Origin: Flavobacterium bernardetii
GTDB lineage: Bacteria; Bacteroidota; Bacteroidia; Flavobacteriales; Flavobacteriaceae
Assembly: GCF_011305415.1 (NCBI RefSeq)
Contig: NZ_JAANOQ010000001.1
Coordinates: 645,631 to 709,630, forward strand
Direction: 5' to 3'
Length of the DNA stretch: 64,000 bases
Position numbers and translations under genes: made by a program. The first letter of the stretch is position 1. Each line of letters begins with the position of its first letter. The notes below the pieces were generated by a model. It did not search any database. It saw only the letters and a program-made list of their open reading frames with translations, and had not been told where the DNA came from. Below, one piece after another: positions 16,753 to 24,571 of the stretch.

Positions 16753-17927
16753 GCTCTTTCAATAACAATTGCAGAAGCACCACCACCACCATTACAGATA
16801 GCTGCAGCACCAATTTTTGCATTGTTTTGTGCTAAAACATTAATTAAAGTTACAATAATTCTGGCTCCAGAACAACCAAGTGGATGCCCTAAAGAAACCG
16901 CTCCACCATTAACGTTTACTTTATCGTTATCTAAACCTAAGATTTTTGCATTGGCTAAACCAACTACTGAAAACGCTTCGTTAAATTCGAAGAAGTCCAC
17001 ATCAGCAACTGATAAACCAGCTTTGTCTAATGCTTTTGGTAAGGCTTTCGCTGGTGCAGTTGTAAACCATTTTGGTTCTTGAGCTGCATCTGCGTAAGAT
17101 TTGATATATGCTAAAGGTTTTAAACCTAATTCATTTGCTTTTTCTTCGCTCATTAATACTAATGCTGCAGCACCATCATTAATTGTTGAAGCGTTTGCCG
17201 CTGTTACAGTACCTTCTTTTGTAAAAACTGCTGCAAGAGTAGGGATACGGTCTAATTTTACATTGGTGTACTCTTCGTCCTTAGAAACGATAATTGGATC
17301 ACCTTTTCTTTGTGGTACTTCAACAGGAACAATTTCTGCATCAAATTTACCAGCGTCCCAAGCTGCTGCTGAACGAGTATAAGATTGAATTGCGAAATTA
17401 TCTTGCTCTTCACGAGAGATATTATATTCAGTAGCGCATAAATCGGCAGAAACTCCCATAGCGTTACCATCGTAAGCATCTGTAAGTCCGTCTTTTTGCA
17501 TTCCGTCTACGAAAGTAGTTGGGCCGAATTTCACACCATTTCTTAAATGTGCGTAATGCGGAATTAAACTCATGTTTTCCATTCCACCAGCAACCACAAT
17601 TTCTGCGTCACCAGCCATAATAGCTTGCGCACCTTGCATTACTGCTTTCATTCCTGAAGCACATACTTTATTGATAGTAGTACAAACTACATCATTTGAT
17701 AAACCTGCAAACAAAGCTGCTTGACGAGCTGGAGCTTGACCGTTTCCAGCCTGAACTACATTCCCCATTAACACTTCGTCAACTAAAGAAGGGTTTAAAT
17801 TTATTTTATTTAAAGCGCCTTTAATAGCTGCTGCTCCTAATTTAGTTGCTGGTACACTTGATAATGCGCCCATAAAACTACCAATTGGAGTTCTAACAGC
17901 TGATACGATAACTACTTTTTTGCTCAT
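16749..17927 (-). CDS. Acetyl-CoA C-acyltransferase (thiolase)
   Basis: Thiolase II type enzyme of 392 residues, joining or splitting acetyl-CoA and acyl-CoA. The nucleophile Cys89 lies in NKVCASGMKAV; NEAFSVVG and GGAVSLGHPLGCSGARI carry the other active-site residues, and CNGGGGAS near the end contains the second catalytic cysteine. It is monocistronic. Together with hbd (55506) and the acyl-CoA carboxylase (34830) it indicates acyl-CoA metabolism, though the three are not linked. Biosynthetic and degradative roles cannot be separated from sequence. Confidence 0.95.
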   Translation of the reverse strand: MSKKVVIVSAVRTPIGSFMGALSSVPATKLGAAAIKGALNKINLNPSLVDEVLMGNVVQAGNGQAPARQAALFAGLSNDVVCTTINKVCASGMKAVMQGAQAIMAGDAEIVVAGGMENMSLIPHYAHLRNGVKFGPTTFVDGMQKDGLTDAYDGNAMGVSADLCATEYNISREEQDNFAIQSYTRSAAAWDAGKFDAEIVPVEVPQRKGDPIIVSKDEEYTNVKLDRIPTLAAVFTKEGTVTAANASTINDGAAALVLMSEEKANELGLKPLAYIKSYADAAQEPKWFTTAPAKALPKALDKAGLSVADVDFFEFNEAFSVVGLANAKILGLDNDKVNVNGGAVSLGHPLGCSGARIIVTLINVLAQNNAKIGAAAICNGGGGASAIVIERA

Positions 17928-18020
17928 TGTGATTTGTTTTATTTTTTGCGAAAGTAACTAAATTTATCAAATTTTAAAGGATTTTTTGCTTTTTTAACTA
18001 GGTGAATATTGAATTTAAAA

Positions 18021-18080
18021 CGTCACTTCGAGTGTTTTTAGTGGATGTTGTTTGATTCATTAAGAATATATAGAGAACTG
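18021..18080. repeat. Dispersed hairpin repeat, family B, diverged copy
   Basis: CGTCACTTCGAGTG at the left and a TATATAGAGAACTG-like right end match the other family B copies; the middle has diverged. The rest of the 17928-18240 gap is plain A+T-rich sequence in which I see nothing else. Confidence 0.5.
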
Positions 18081-18244
18081 TTTTTAATAAAATATTTCAT
18101 ATTCTCGATATTATTTTCTGTCAAAAATCACTCAAATTATTCAAAATAAACCTAAAATTAAGGAATTGTAAAATTTATTAATTCATCTATAATATTGATA
18201 TTTAGTAAGTTTGTTTTTTATTTAAAAATATTACATTTTTTTTC

Positions 18245-18274
18245 TTGTGAATTACAAATTTTGTTCTACATTTG
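18245..18274 (+). promoter_or_regulatory. Probable promoter of the tRNA cluster
   Basis: TTG at 18245-18247, 19 bases, then TACATTTG at 18267-18274 fits the Bacteroidetes consensus about 40 bases before the first tRNA. Confidence 0.7.
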
Positions 18275-18312
18275 CAATCGCAAAAAAGGATAAGTTCTTT
18301 GCAGAATTAATA

Positions 18313-18396
18313 GGAGAGGTGCCAGAGTGGTAATGGAGCAGTTTGCTAAACTGTCGACGGGTAACTGTCGCCTGGGTTCGAGTCCCTGTCTCTCCG
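18313..18396 (+). tRNA. tRNA-Ser(GCT)
   Basis: A class II tRNA with acceptor GGAGAGG / TCTCTCC, anticodon arm CAGTTTGCTAAACTG (anticodon GCT) and a long variable arm. The T-stem as written, CTGGG / CCCTG, has one T-T mismatch. CCA is not encoded. Confidence 0.95.
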
Positions 18397-18406
18397 CAAT
18401 TATCCT

Positions 18407-18481
18407 CGGGGTGTAGCGTAGCCCGGTTATCGCGCCTGCTTTGGGAGCAGGAGGCCGCAGGTTCGAATCCTGCCACCCCGA
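18407..18481 (+). tRNA. tRNA-Pro(TGG)
   Basis: Acceptor CGGGGTG / CACCCCG, anticodon arm CCTGC-TTTGGGA-GCAGG (anticodon TGG) and a complete T-arm GCAGGTTCGAATCCTGC. It lies ten bases after tRNA-Ser. Confidence 0.96.
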
Positions 18482-18513
18482 CAACATTTGGTTGTCAAAT
18501 GAATAATTTTTAA

Positions 18514-18587
18514 GGTTGCGTAGCTCAGCTGGATAGAGCAACTCACTTCTAATGAGTAGGTCCCAGGTTCGAATCCTGGCGCGATCA
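18514..18587 (+). tRNA. tRNA-Arg(TCT)
   Basis: Acceptor GGTTGCG / CGCGATC includes two G-U wobble pairs. The anticodon arm is ACTCA-CTTCTAA-TGAGT (anticodon TCT) and the T-arm CCAGGTTCGAATCCTGG is perfect. Last member of the cluster. Confidence 0.95.
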
Positions 18588-18593
18588 CAAAGA

Positions 18594-18622
18594 GTCCCGA
18601 TAGTTTTATCGGGACTTTTTTG
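18594..18622 (+). terminator. Terminator of the tRNA cluster
   Basis: GTCCCGAT / ATCGGGAC stem with six-base loop, followed by six T. Confidence 0.9.
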
Positions 18623-18636
18623 TTTTTAATACGTTT

Positions 18637-18867
18637 GAAGCTGGGAGATGGAAGCTGGAAGTAAGGAGTTTTCTTTCCGCAGTAGCGAAATATTTATACG
18701 CAGTAAGGAGTTTTCTTCCCGCAGTAACTAGATATCTAACCGCTTAAAGGAGTTTTCTTTCCGCAGTAGCGAGATATATAACCTCAGTAGCGAGATTTCT
18801 TTCCGTAGTAGGGAGTTTCCTTTTCGAAGGAGTAAGATGTGTAAATGCAGTAAGGAGTTTTCTTTTT
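18637..18867. repeat. Heptad-phased array with a 21-bp higher-order unit
   Basis: From 18658 the sequence is about ten imperfect 21-bp units (type GCAGTAAGGAGTTTTCTTTC), with unit starts at 18679, 18700, 18721, 18742, 18763, 18784, 18805, 18826 and 18847. It is preceded in the same 7-bp register by GAAGCTG, GGAGATG, GAAGCTG and GAAGTAA. The whole 231 bases therefore equal 33 heptads. A related 21-bp copy lies at 20805-20842 beyond the serine hydrolase and MarR genes. The array fills most of the gap between the tRNAs and 18936. Confidence 0.93.
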
Positions 18868-18935
18868 TGACTTGGAACTTAATAAACACGAAAAGTCAGC
18901 TAATATTCCATTGCTGGGTTAAGAGTTAGTATATT

Positions 18936-20264
18936 TTAATTACTATTCTTTTTAAAAACTTCTTTCACACCACCTTTTGTCAAAATTATAGAATTGTAAC
19001 TACCTGATTTGTCCTTAATAAATTCAACGGTTCTGTCGTTATTGTCTGCTCTGAAAAATTTTGTTTTGGATTCAGGAATTAGTTCCATTTCTATACTATT
19101 GTAGTAAAGTTTACCGTCAATTTTTACAATTTCAATTTTACCATACTTACCTACATATTTATCATAAATTGTAGTATCTATTTTAGTTTGATGATGTTTA
19201 TATGGAAGTTCCACTTCTTTTTGCAGTGCAATTGCTGAAAGGCCATAACCTATAATGTGTGAAAATGATTCGTTATTAGAAAGTACAGTTACAAAAATTT
19301 TGTCATCTGTAAATCGGTTAAAAGAAGTCATTGTACCAAAAAAACCTCCATCATGAGCAATTAGTTGATGTCCGTGATTATAAAATGGATTAATAATAAA
19401 TCCATATCCCCAGTTTTGATCGCTATGGGAAGTGAACATTAGTTTCTTCATTTCTGCTGACAGAATAGTTGTTCCGTATAGCGCATTGTCCCATAAAGCC
19501 AAATCTTCAACGGTAGAATAAACACCATCATGACCAATGTTAAATCCCCAATTAATATAAGGATTGTGGGCAAATCCTTTATCAGTTTTATAATAAATTT
19601 TTGCTTTTTTGGAAATTATCGAATCATTATTACTAACACCAGTGTTTTTCATTCCTACTTTTTCAAATATATTTTTTCTTAAAAAAACAGCATATTTTTC
19701 ACCTGAGACTTTTTCTATAATCTTGCCCAGTAAGTAATATCCTATATTGCTATATGCCGTGCTCGTTCCTGGTGAAAATTCATATGGTATTTTTTTAATC
19801 TCAGAATAAGCAGAATCATTGCTAATGGTGCTTATTGCCAATTCTTTGAAGCCTAAGCCAAGTCCTGAAGAATGAGATAATAACATGTGAATGGTAACCC
19901 TATCGGCCTTTGGGTAATCTGGAAAAAAATTACTCAGTTTATCATTAAGTGACAATTTTCCTTCTTCAACTAATTGAAGAATTGCTGTAGCGGTAAATTG
20001 TTTTGTTACGGAAGCCAACTGAAATTTAGTATCTATTGTGTTTTTAATATCCCATTCGTAATCTGCTAAACCATATGCTTTTTTTAATAAAACAGATCCG
20101 TTTTTTGTGATAAGAACTGTTCCACTAAAATTATTTACTTCAACCTGTGCTTGCATATATTTTGCAAGATGAGTTGATATGTTTTTTTGTCCAAAAATTA
20201 CTGCTGGGATAAGTATAAATATTAAAATTTGTGCGGACTTAAATATTTGATATATTTTTTTCAT
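18936..20264 (-). CDS. Serine hydrolase of the class C beta-lactamase family
   Basis: A 442-residue exported enzyme with a signal peptide (IPAVIFGQ). The penicillin-binding fold shows Ser85-x-x-Lys88 in LASVTK, a YSN triad (STAYSNIGYYLLG) and HDGGFFG as the third motif. An additional C-terminal region of about 90 residues resembles the DUF3471-like lipocalin-type domain (YVGKYGKIEIVKIDGKLYYN). Such proteins include D-amino peptidases and esterases; lactam hydrolysis cannot be assumed. It follows the MarR gene by one base, so the two are an operon. Confidence 0.9.
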   Translation of the reverse strand: MKKIYQIFKSAQILIFILIPAVIFGQKNISTHLAKYMQAQVEVNNFSGTVLITKNGSVLLKKAYGLADYEWDIKNTIDTKFQLASVTKQFTATAILQLVEEGKLSLNDKLSNFFPDYPKADRVTIHMLLSHSSGLGLGFKELAISTISNDSAYSEIKKIPYEFSPGTSTAYSNIGYYLLGKIIEKVSGEKYAVFLRKNIFEKVGMKNTGVSNNDSIISKKAKIYYKTDKGFAHNPYINWGFNIGHDGVYSTVEDLALWDNALYGTTILSAEMKKLMFTSHSDQNWGYGFIINPFYNHGHQLIAHDGGFFGTMTSFNRFTDDKIFVTVLSNNESFSHIIGYGLSAIALQKEVELPYKHHQTKIDTTIYDKYVGKYGKIEIVKIDGKLYYNSIEMELIPESKTKFFRADNNDRTVEFIKDKSGSYNSIILTKGGVKEVFKKNSN

Positions 20265-20265
20265 T

Positions 20266-20703
20266 TTATTTTTTACAATTTGAGATTATTTTATGTAAAG
20301 TTTTCTCTAGAAAATTTATTTCTTCCAATGATAAACCATCAAGCGCAGTTTCTCTATTTATTTTGATAACAGGTTCTATTAATTCCAGGGTTTTTTTGCC
20401 TTTTTCGGTTATTTCGAGATTAAATTTTCTTCTATCTTTTTTATGAATAGTTCTGATTAAATACTCTTTTTTAACCATTAATTCTATCATTCTCGTGATG
20501 GATGCACTGTCTTTAAATATAAGATTTGCCAATACGTTTTGAGAAATATTTGAATCCTTGTTAAGTATTATCAAAACTAAACATTGATCTATTGTAATAT
20601 CTTTTACAATTTTAGAAATATTTTTCTGTGATACTTTTCTATATTCTTTAATTGCTTGCTCTATGGAATAAAGCACTGTTCCTGTTGGATTACTGTTTAG
20701 CAT
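20266..20703 (-). CDS. MarR-family transcriptional regulator
   Basis: A 145-residue winged-helix regulator. Helix-turn-helix residues about 53-78 (SQNVLANLIFKDSASITRMI) precede the wing (LIRTIHKKDRRKFNLEITEKG). It ends one base before the serine hydrolase start, so it probably controls that operon. The ligand is unknown. The gene pair is bracketed by copies of the 21-bp repeat. Confidence 0.92.
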   Translation of the reverse strand: MLNSNPTGTVLYSIEQAIKEYRKVSQKNISKIVKDITIDQCLVLIILNKDSNISQNVLANLIFKDSASITRMIELMVKKEYLIRTIHKKDRRKFNLEITEKGKKTLELIEPVIKINRETALDGLSLEEINFLEKTLHKIISNCKK

Positions 20704-20804
20704 ACTATTTTGTTTGATGCAAATATAATTGATATGTTAATTAAAAATTCAAAAAAACTTTATTTTTTTAATATTTTTTTTTTTGAGTGGAATAGAGTGT
20801 AGTT

Positions 20805-20842
20805 GCAGGATTTATAAACGCAGTAAGGAGTTTTCTTCTTGC
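20805..20842. repeat. Outlying copy of the 21-bp repeat
   Basis: GCAGGATTTATAAAC followed by GCAGTAAGGAGTTTTCTTCTT matches units of the 18658-18867 array in the same order and orientation, about 2 kb away. Confidence 0.8.
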
Positions 20843-21397
20843 CTAAGAATTTTTTCTTTCTTCTCTATATTTACTTAAAATAATAGCTCTTTGTAATCTA
20901 GGTCTGTTGTAGCGTTGTAATAAAACGGGATAAAGATTCAGTAGAATATTTAATATAATTAATGATACAGATTCCTTTATTCCGAAAGTAATCGCCACAT
21001 AAATAGTGAAGGCTAAAACAATGAAAAAGATGATGATATGCCCTAATTCTGACTGTTTGGTGCGGTATTCTAAATGAACTAACGCTTGTAAATTCTTTTC
21101 AACCGGATTGGCTTTTTTATTTAGTTTTTCCCAACCAATTATAACCAATAATTTTCTAAACCAATTGATACCAAAAGCTTCGTATATTTTTCCTTTCTTT
21201 TCCCAAGTTTTTTCTAAATAATACTCAGATTTAAATTCTGATTTTAGGGTTTCTGTAAAAAAGAAAACACACATCATTAATACAAAATTCAATATCCAAG
21301 CAAATAGAAATCCAAGCATTCCAACTTTGTAAACGAGTCCGTAAACTAAGAAAATGGTGATAATTACAGTAAGAGAAAGTAGTATGTATTTGCGCAT
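20843..21397 (-). CDS. Uncharacterised four-helix membrane protein
   Basis: A 184-residue protein starting MRKYILLSLTVIITIFLVYG at the ATG at 21397; a TTG at 21439 would overlap the upstream gene. Two membrane segments lie at the N-terminus and two in the C-terminal third (IIIFFIVLAFTIYVAITFG). The segment WFRKLLVIIGWEKLNKK ... RTKQSELGHIIIFF weakly recalls glycosyl-diaponeurosporenoate acyltransferase (CrtO) relatives, but this is a tentative impression. It follows the 21421-22032 gene closely in the same direction. Confidence 0.5.
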   Translation of the reverse strand: MRKYILLSLTVIITIFLVYGLVYKVGMLGFLFAWILNFVLMMCVFFFTETLKSEFKSEYYLEKTWEKKGKIYEAFGINWFRKLLVIIGWEKLNKKANPVEKNLQALVHLEYRTKQSELGHIIIFFIVLAFTIYVAITFGIKESVSLIILNILLNLYPVLLQRYNRPRLQRAIILSKYREERKNS

Positions 21398-21420
21398 TTT
21401 TTGATGTATTAATAATTGTA

Positions 21421-22032
21421 TTAATTTTGAATGGAACAATTTACTTTCAAATTTTCTATAAAAGTTGAGAGTAATAAATGAATGAAATTTAATTGATTTA
21501 GATCTTTAAATTTTTCTTGTTTCGCAAAGTGTAACATGTATTTTCCTTCAGGTGGACGATTTTCATCAAATAAACCTTTATCATTCGTAATTTCCAATAG
21601 AGTAGGATTGACAGATATTATTTTTTCCAATAATGCTTTATCCTTTAAAATTGTTATTGCTTTAAACTCATGATTACTTTTAATATAAAATTTATTATCA
21701 AAATCTTTATGTCCGATATTGATGTCATTGTTTTTAAAGATTTTTCCAATTTTTCTAAACAAATCATCTGGAGCTATGGATATTTCAAAATTGTTCAGAT
21801 TTGAAAATGCTACTATTCCAATCATGTATTTTTTTTCATAAGATTTACCGCCAGTTGTAACATAATGAGTAAATTCTCCTATTTGAAATTTATAATTTGA
21901 GTAAGTATACTCAACAAATAAATCTCCACTTGTGGATTTTAATTTACCTTGTTTTTCATTTGCAAATTGTTGCCATATTGGAGTTTTATCTTTTCCACTA
22001 AAAAAAAGAATAATTTTATCTTGTAAATCCAT
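21421..22032 (-). CDS. Conserved hypothetical protein
   Basis: A 203-residue soluble protein (MDLQDKIILFFSGKDKTPIW) without signal or membrane segments. The order of features, IWQQFANEKQGKL then FVEYTYSNYKFQIGEF, resembles DUF3137-type proteins that compare old and new states, but I cannot assign it with certainty. It lies in a series of small genes on the minus strand of the accessory stretch after the tRNA cluster. Confidence 0.5.
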   Translation of the reverse strand: MDLQDKIILFFSGKDKTPIWQQFANEKQGKLKSTSGDLFVEYTYSNYKFQIGEFTHYVTTGGKSYEKKYMIGIVAFSNLNNFEISIAPDDLFRKIGKIFKNNDINIGHKDFDNKFYIKSNHEFKAITILKDKALLEKIISVNPTLLEITNDKGLFDENRPPEGKYMLHFAKQEKFKDLNQLNFIHLLLSTFIENLKVNCSIQN

Positions 22033-22083
22033 ATTGTGTTTAGGTTACAAATCCGTATTATCGAGTTATATTTCTAGTATCTT

Positions 22084-22851
22084 TTACCTTTCAATAAGTT
22101 TAACAATCTCTTGTAAGGTTAACCATTTTAGGTTTGATATTTTTTTCTCATTGCCTTCTTGTGTATGTTTTCCATTGAAGAAAATTACTGGCATTTGCTT
22201 TTGGTGTTTTGGGTAGCTTTCTTCATTTCCATCTCTTTCAATATTATGATTTAGGGAACAATATAATTTAACTTGTCCGTTTTCTTCCTTAGACATAATA
22301 CTTGTTACATCCCATGGATAGCCCCAATAATAGTTGTTATTTTCAATTATGACTGGATTGTAATACATTACAATTTTATCCTTTCCTGTTTTCAGATTTT
22401 GATCAAGGATTACATAATCCGCACCGTCATCATATACATCAACTTCAAATATTTCAGGTTCTTTGTCTTCGTCAAGATTTATATATTGACGATATAACCG
22501 ACCATAAATAGAAACTAATTTATTTTTTACAATTTTAAAGTTGGAGTCAATCCAATACTCATTTTGTAGACCTTGTTGATTAACAATACCTTTACATATA
22601 AAATCTTTGGTTCCGTCTCCGTCAAAGTCAATTTTTTCTACACTTTCAATCTTTAAATTTACTTTATTAGCTAATTCTTTTATGTCTTCGTTTTCTTCTT
22701 TAGTTGAATCAATATCTTTTTGTTTGTCTAAAATCGAATCAGTTACTTTAGGTGCTATTTCTTTTTTAGTACTATTTTCATTTTCTGATTTAGTATTACA
22801 AGAAATCATCACAATTAAAGCGAATAGGACGATTGATGTTCTATTTTTCAT
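22084..22851 (-). CDS. Lipoprotein with a calcium-binding-like repeat
   Basis: A 255-residue protein with a lipoprotein signal (FALIVMISCNTKS). After a charged linker, DFDGDGTKDF resembles an EF-hand/VCBS-like calcium loop, and NLDEDKEPEIFEVDVYDDGAD a second acidic repeat. This pattern occurs in FG-GAP or VCBS-type surface proteins. Function unknown. It is transcribed with the neighbouring small genes on the minus strand. Confidence 0.55.
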   Translation of the reverse strand: MKNRTSIVLFALIVMISCNTKSENENSTKKEIAPKVTDSILDKQKDIDSTKEENEDIKELANKVNLKIESVEKIDFDGDGTKDFICKGIVNQQGLQNEYWIDSNFKIVKNKLVSIYGRLYRQYINLDEDKEPEIFEVDVYDDGADYVILDQNLKTGKDKIVMYYNPVIIENNNYYWGYPWDVTSIMSKEENGQVKLYCSLNHNIERDGNEESYPKHQKQMPVIFFNGKHTQEGNEKKISNLKWLTLQEIVKLIER

Positions 22852-22873
22852 AGTATATTTTTAGATAAAATTG

Positions 22874-23323
22874 TTAATGATTATTTGAAATAGCTTCCCA
22901 TTGACTTTTTGACATTTCAAATTTCACTTCTTTTTGTCCGTACATGCCGTTTTTTGTCCAGCCGGATTTGGTGTAAAATTTTTCTGCTCTTGTATTTGGT
23001 GAAGTGCCTAACCAAACGTTTTCTTTTCCAGTTGAAAAGTACCAATCTAGCATCATTTTATGAAGTTGGGTTCCGATTCCTTTGCCTTCAAATTCGGGAT
23101 CTAAAAACAAGGCCCAAATGTTATCTTCTTTTAAGTCGGCAATAGCAAAACCCACAATTTGATTGTCAATTTCGCAAACCCAGCCTTTTCCGCGTTCAAA
23201 CATAAATTCTTCACAATCTTTATCTGTAACCAAATCTGGATTTGATAACATATTTTCCTTTACAGAATTTCTAACAATTTGTATTTGTTTTATATCTTCA
23301 ATTTTTGCTTCTCTGAATGTCAT
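22874..23323 (-). CDS. GNAT-family N-acetyltransferase
   Basis: A 149-residue acetyltransferase. The acetyl-CoA loop FLDPEFEGKGIGTQLHKMML (Q/R-x-x-G-x-G type, here EGKGIG) is near residues 91-110, followed by WLGTSPNTRAEKFYTKSGW, the C-terminal motif. Substrate unknown. It is one of the small genes of the 20.8-24.5 kb group; gaps to its neighbours are about 20-30 bases. Confidence 0.9.
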   Translation of the reverse strand: MTFREAKIEDIKQIQIVRNSVKENMLSNPDLVTDKDCEEFMFERGKGWVCEIDNQIVGFAIADLKEDNIWALFLDPEFEGKGIGTQLHKMMLDWYFSTGKENVWLGTSPNTRAEKFYTKSGWTKNGMYGQKEVKFEMSKSQWEAISNNH

Positions 23324-23350
23324 TTTGATTAGTATTTATGTTTACAAGGA

Positions 23351-23797
23351 CTATAAATTAGAACTATATGAATTTATTTCTCCGAATTCTTTAAACAATT
23401 CAAACCAGTTTTTTTTAATTTCCCAAGTTGAATCACAATTTTTTAATATTGAATCGTTTTTTTGAAATAACTCAAAAAAAGTTTTATAATTTGTTATATC
23501 TTCTTTCCAAAATTTAACATCGCTACTCAAAACAGCACTTAATAAATCGCCTTCATAATAATCACCTTCGGCAAGTATGTTTTCATTTAATATTTCAATA
23601 GCAATTGGAATCAAATATTTTAAACCCATATTTTGACTTATCATAATTCTTAAATCTTCAATTGTAAAATCGATCAATTGTTTTTTACGTAACTTATTAC
23701 AAGTTTTAATTAAATACGATTCTTCATCAACATTTGATAACGTCCAAATATTTTTTTCAAGATTTTCTATTGTATTAAGTTTTAATTTATTTTCCAT
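23351..23797 (-). CDS. Probable contact-dependent inhibition immunity protein (CdiI-like)
   Basis: A 148-residue protein. CNKLRKKQLIDFTIEDLRIM followed by ISQNMGLKYLIPIAIEILNE and AEGDYYEGDLLSAVL matches the pattern I know from CDI immunity proteins of the CdiI_2/CdiI_3 type. These neutralise a cognate C-terminal toxin. No CdiA, CdiB or Rhs-like toxin gene is in the window, so it would be an orphan. Family assignment is by memory of the motif and should be taken as probable. Confidence 0.6.
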   Translation of the reverse strand: MENKLKLNTIENLEKNIWTLSNVDEESYLIKTCNKLRKKQLIDFTIEDLRIMISQNMGLKYLIPIAIEILNENILAEGDYYEGDLLSAVLSSDVKFWKEDITNYKTFFELFQKNDSILKNCDSTWEIKKNWFELFKEFGEINSYSSNL

Positions 23798-23889
23798 GTT
23801 TGATGAATCCTCTTGTTAAGCAAGTAAATAGATTTTGAATTAGTTCTAAGTTTTAGTACTTAAATTCTAGATACTTTGAGCAGCGGAGT

Positions 23890-24480
23890 TTATAATTCTT
23901 CATTTAAATATTTTTGGATTTCGTTTTCGTTTTTTAAATCTATGACTGCAGGTAAATCCCAATCATTTAATATTAAATCCATTTCATTACCAATTATGAA
24001 CAAAACGCTTTTTAATTTAGATTTAGTTTCAATGTCTTTGCAAAATCGAAAACCATTAATCCAAAAATCATGTACCACATTATCCTTAAAAGTAATTATT
24101 ATGTCAGCACTTTTGTAAGAATATGCAAAAGTATTTTTACACTTTTGTTTTGTTGAAGCATATCCTTCATAAACTTCAATATTTTTTTTTAGATGTAGAC
24201 TTAGAAGTAATTTGTCCAGTTTGTCAACAGAAAATTTCTTGTTAGCTATGGTAACTGGATTTTCGTTTCTAAGATAAATGTCTGTAAAGCCATTTGAATC
24301 AAAATTTTCTTCAGCAAAACTCTCAATTTTTTCATTCTCTTTTTTTAGATAAAATAGATTTTCTCTTGGAAGAAATTCAACTTGATTAAAAAAATCCTCA
24401 TGAAAATAAACACCATTTTCATCAGCTATAGTTCCATAAAACTTTTTAAGCTTTTGTGCTAAAATGTTGAATATGTTCAT
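23890..24480 (-). CDS. Uncharacterised protein of the small-gene cluster
   Basis: A 196-residue protein. I chose the ATG at 24480 (MNIFNILAQKLKKFYGTIAD) because the earlier ATG at 24519 falls inside the terminator of the upstream gene. It is acidic, soluble and without recognisable motifs; CKNTFAYSYKSADIIITFKDN precedes a helical tail ending IQKYLNEEL. Size, isolation and company suggest an immunity-type or accessory protein (inference). Confidence 0.5.
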   Translation of the reverse strand: MNIFNILAQKLKKFYGTIADENGVYFHEDFFNQVEFLPRENLFYLKKENEKIESFAEENFDSNGFTDIYLRNENPVTIANKKFSVDKLDKLLLSLHLKKNIEVYEGYASTKQKCKNTFAYSYKSADIIITFKDNVVHDFWINGFRFCKDIETKSKLKSVLFIIGNEMDLILNDWDLPAVIDLKNENEIQKYLNEEL

Positions 24481-24506
24481 CTTTTTTAAATGTTTTTTTC
24501 TTGTTA

Positions 24507-24548
24507 CAAAAAAGCGCATAAACTTCTAAATCAAGATGAATATGCGCT
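24507..24548 (-). terminator. Terminator after the zinc metallopeptidase gene
   Basis: On the minus strand AGCGCATA pairs with TATGCGCT across a 20-base loop and is followed by six T. Confidence 0.7.
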
Positions 24549-24571
24549 ATTTTATAATTTAAATATTCTTT

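Noticed and set aside
18252..18541. Minus-strand frames across the tRNA cluster, including one starting MAGFEPAASCSQS
   Set aside because: They are antisense translations of tRNA-Ser, tRNA-Pro and tRNA-Arg. The 'GxxGLEPRR' type peptide is a well-known false protein over tRNAs.
18313..18867. Integrated genetic element with attachment site at tRNA-Arg
   Set aside because: I found no integrase and no repeat of the tRNA 3' end downstream.
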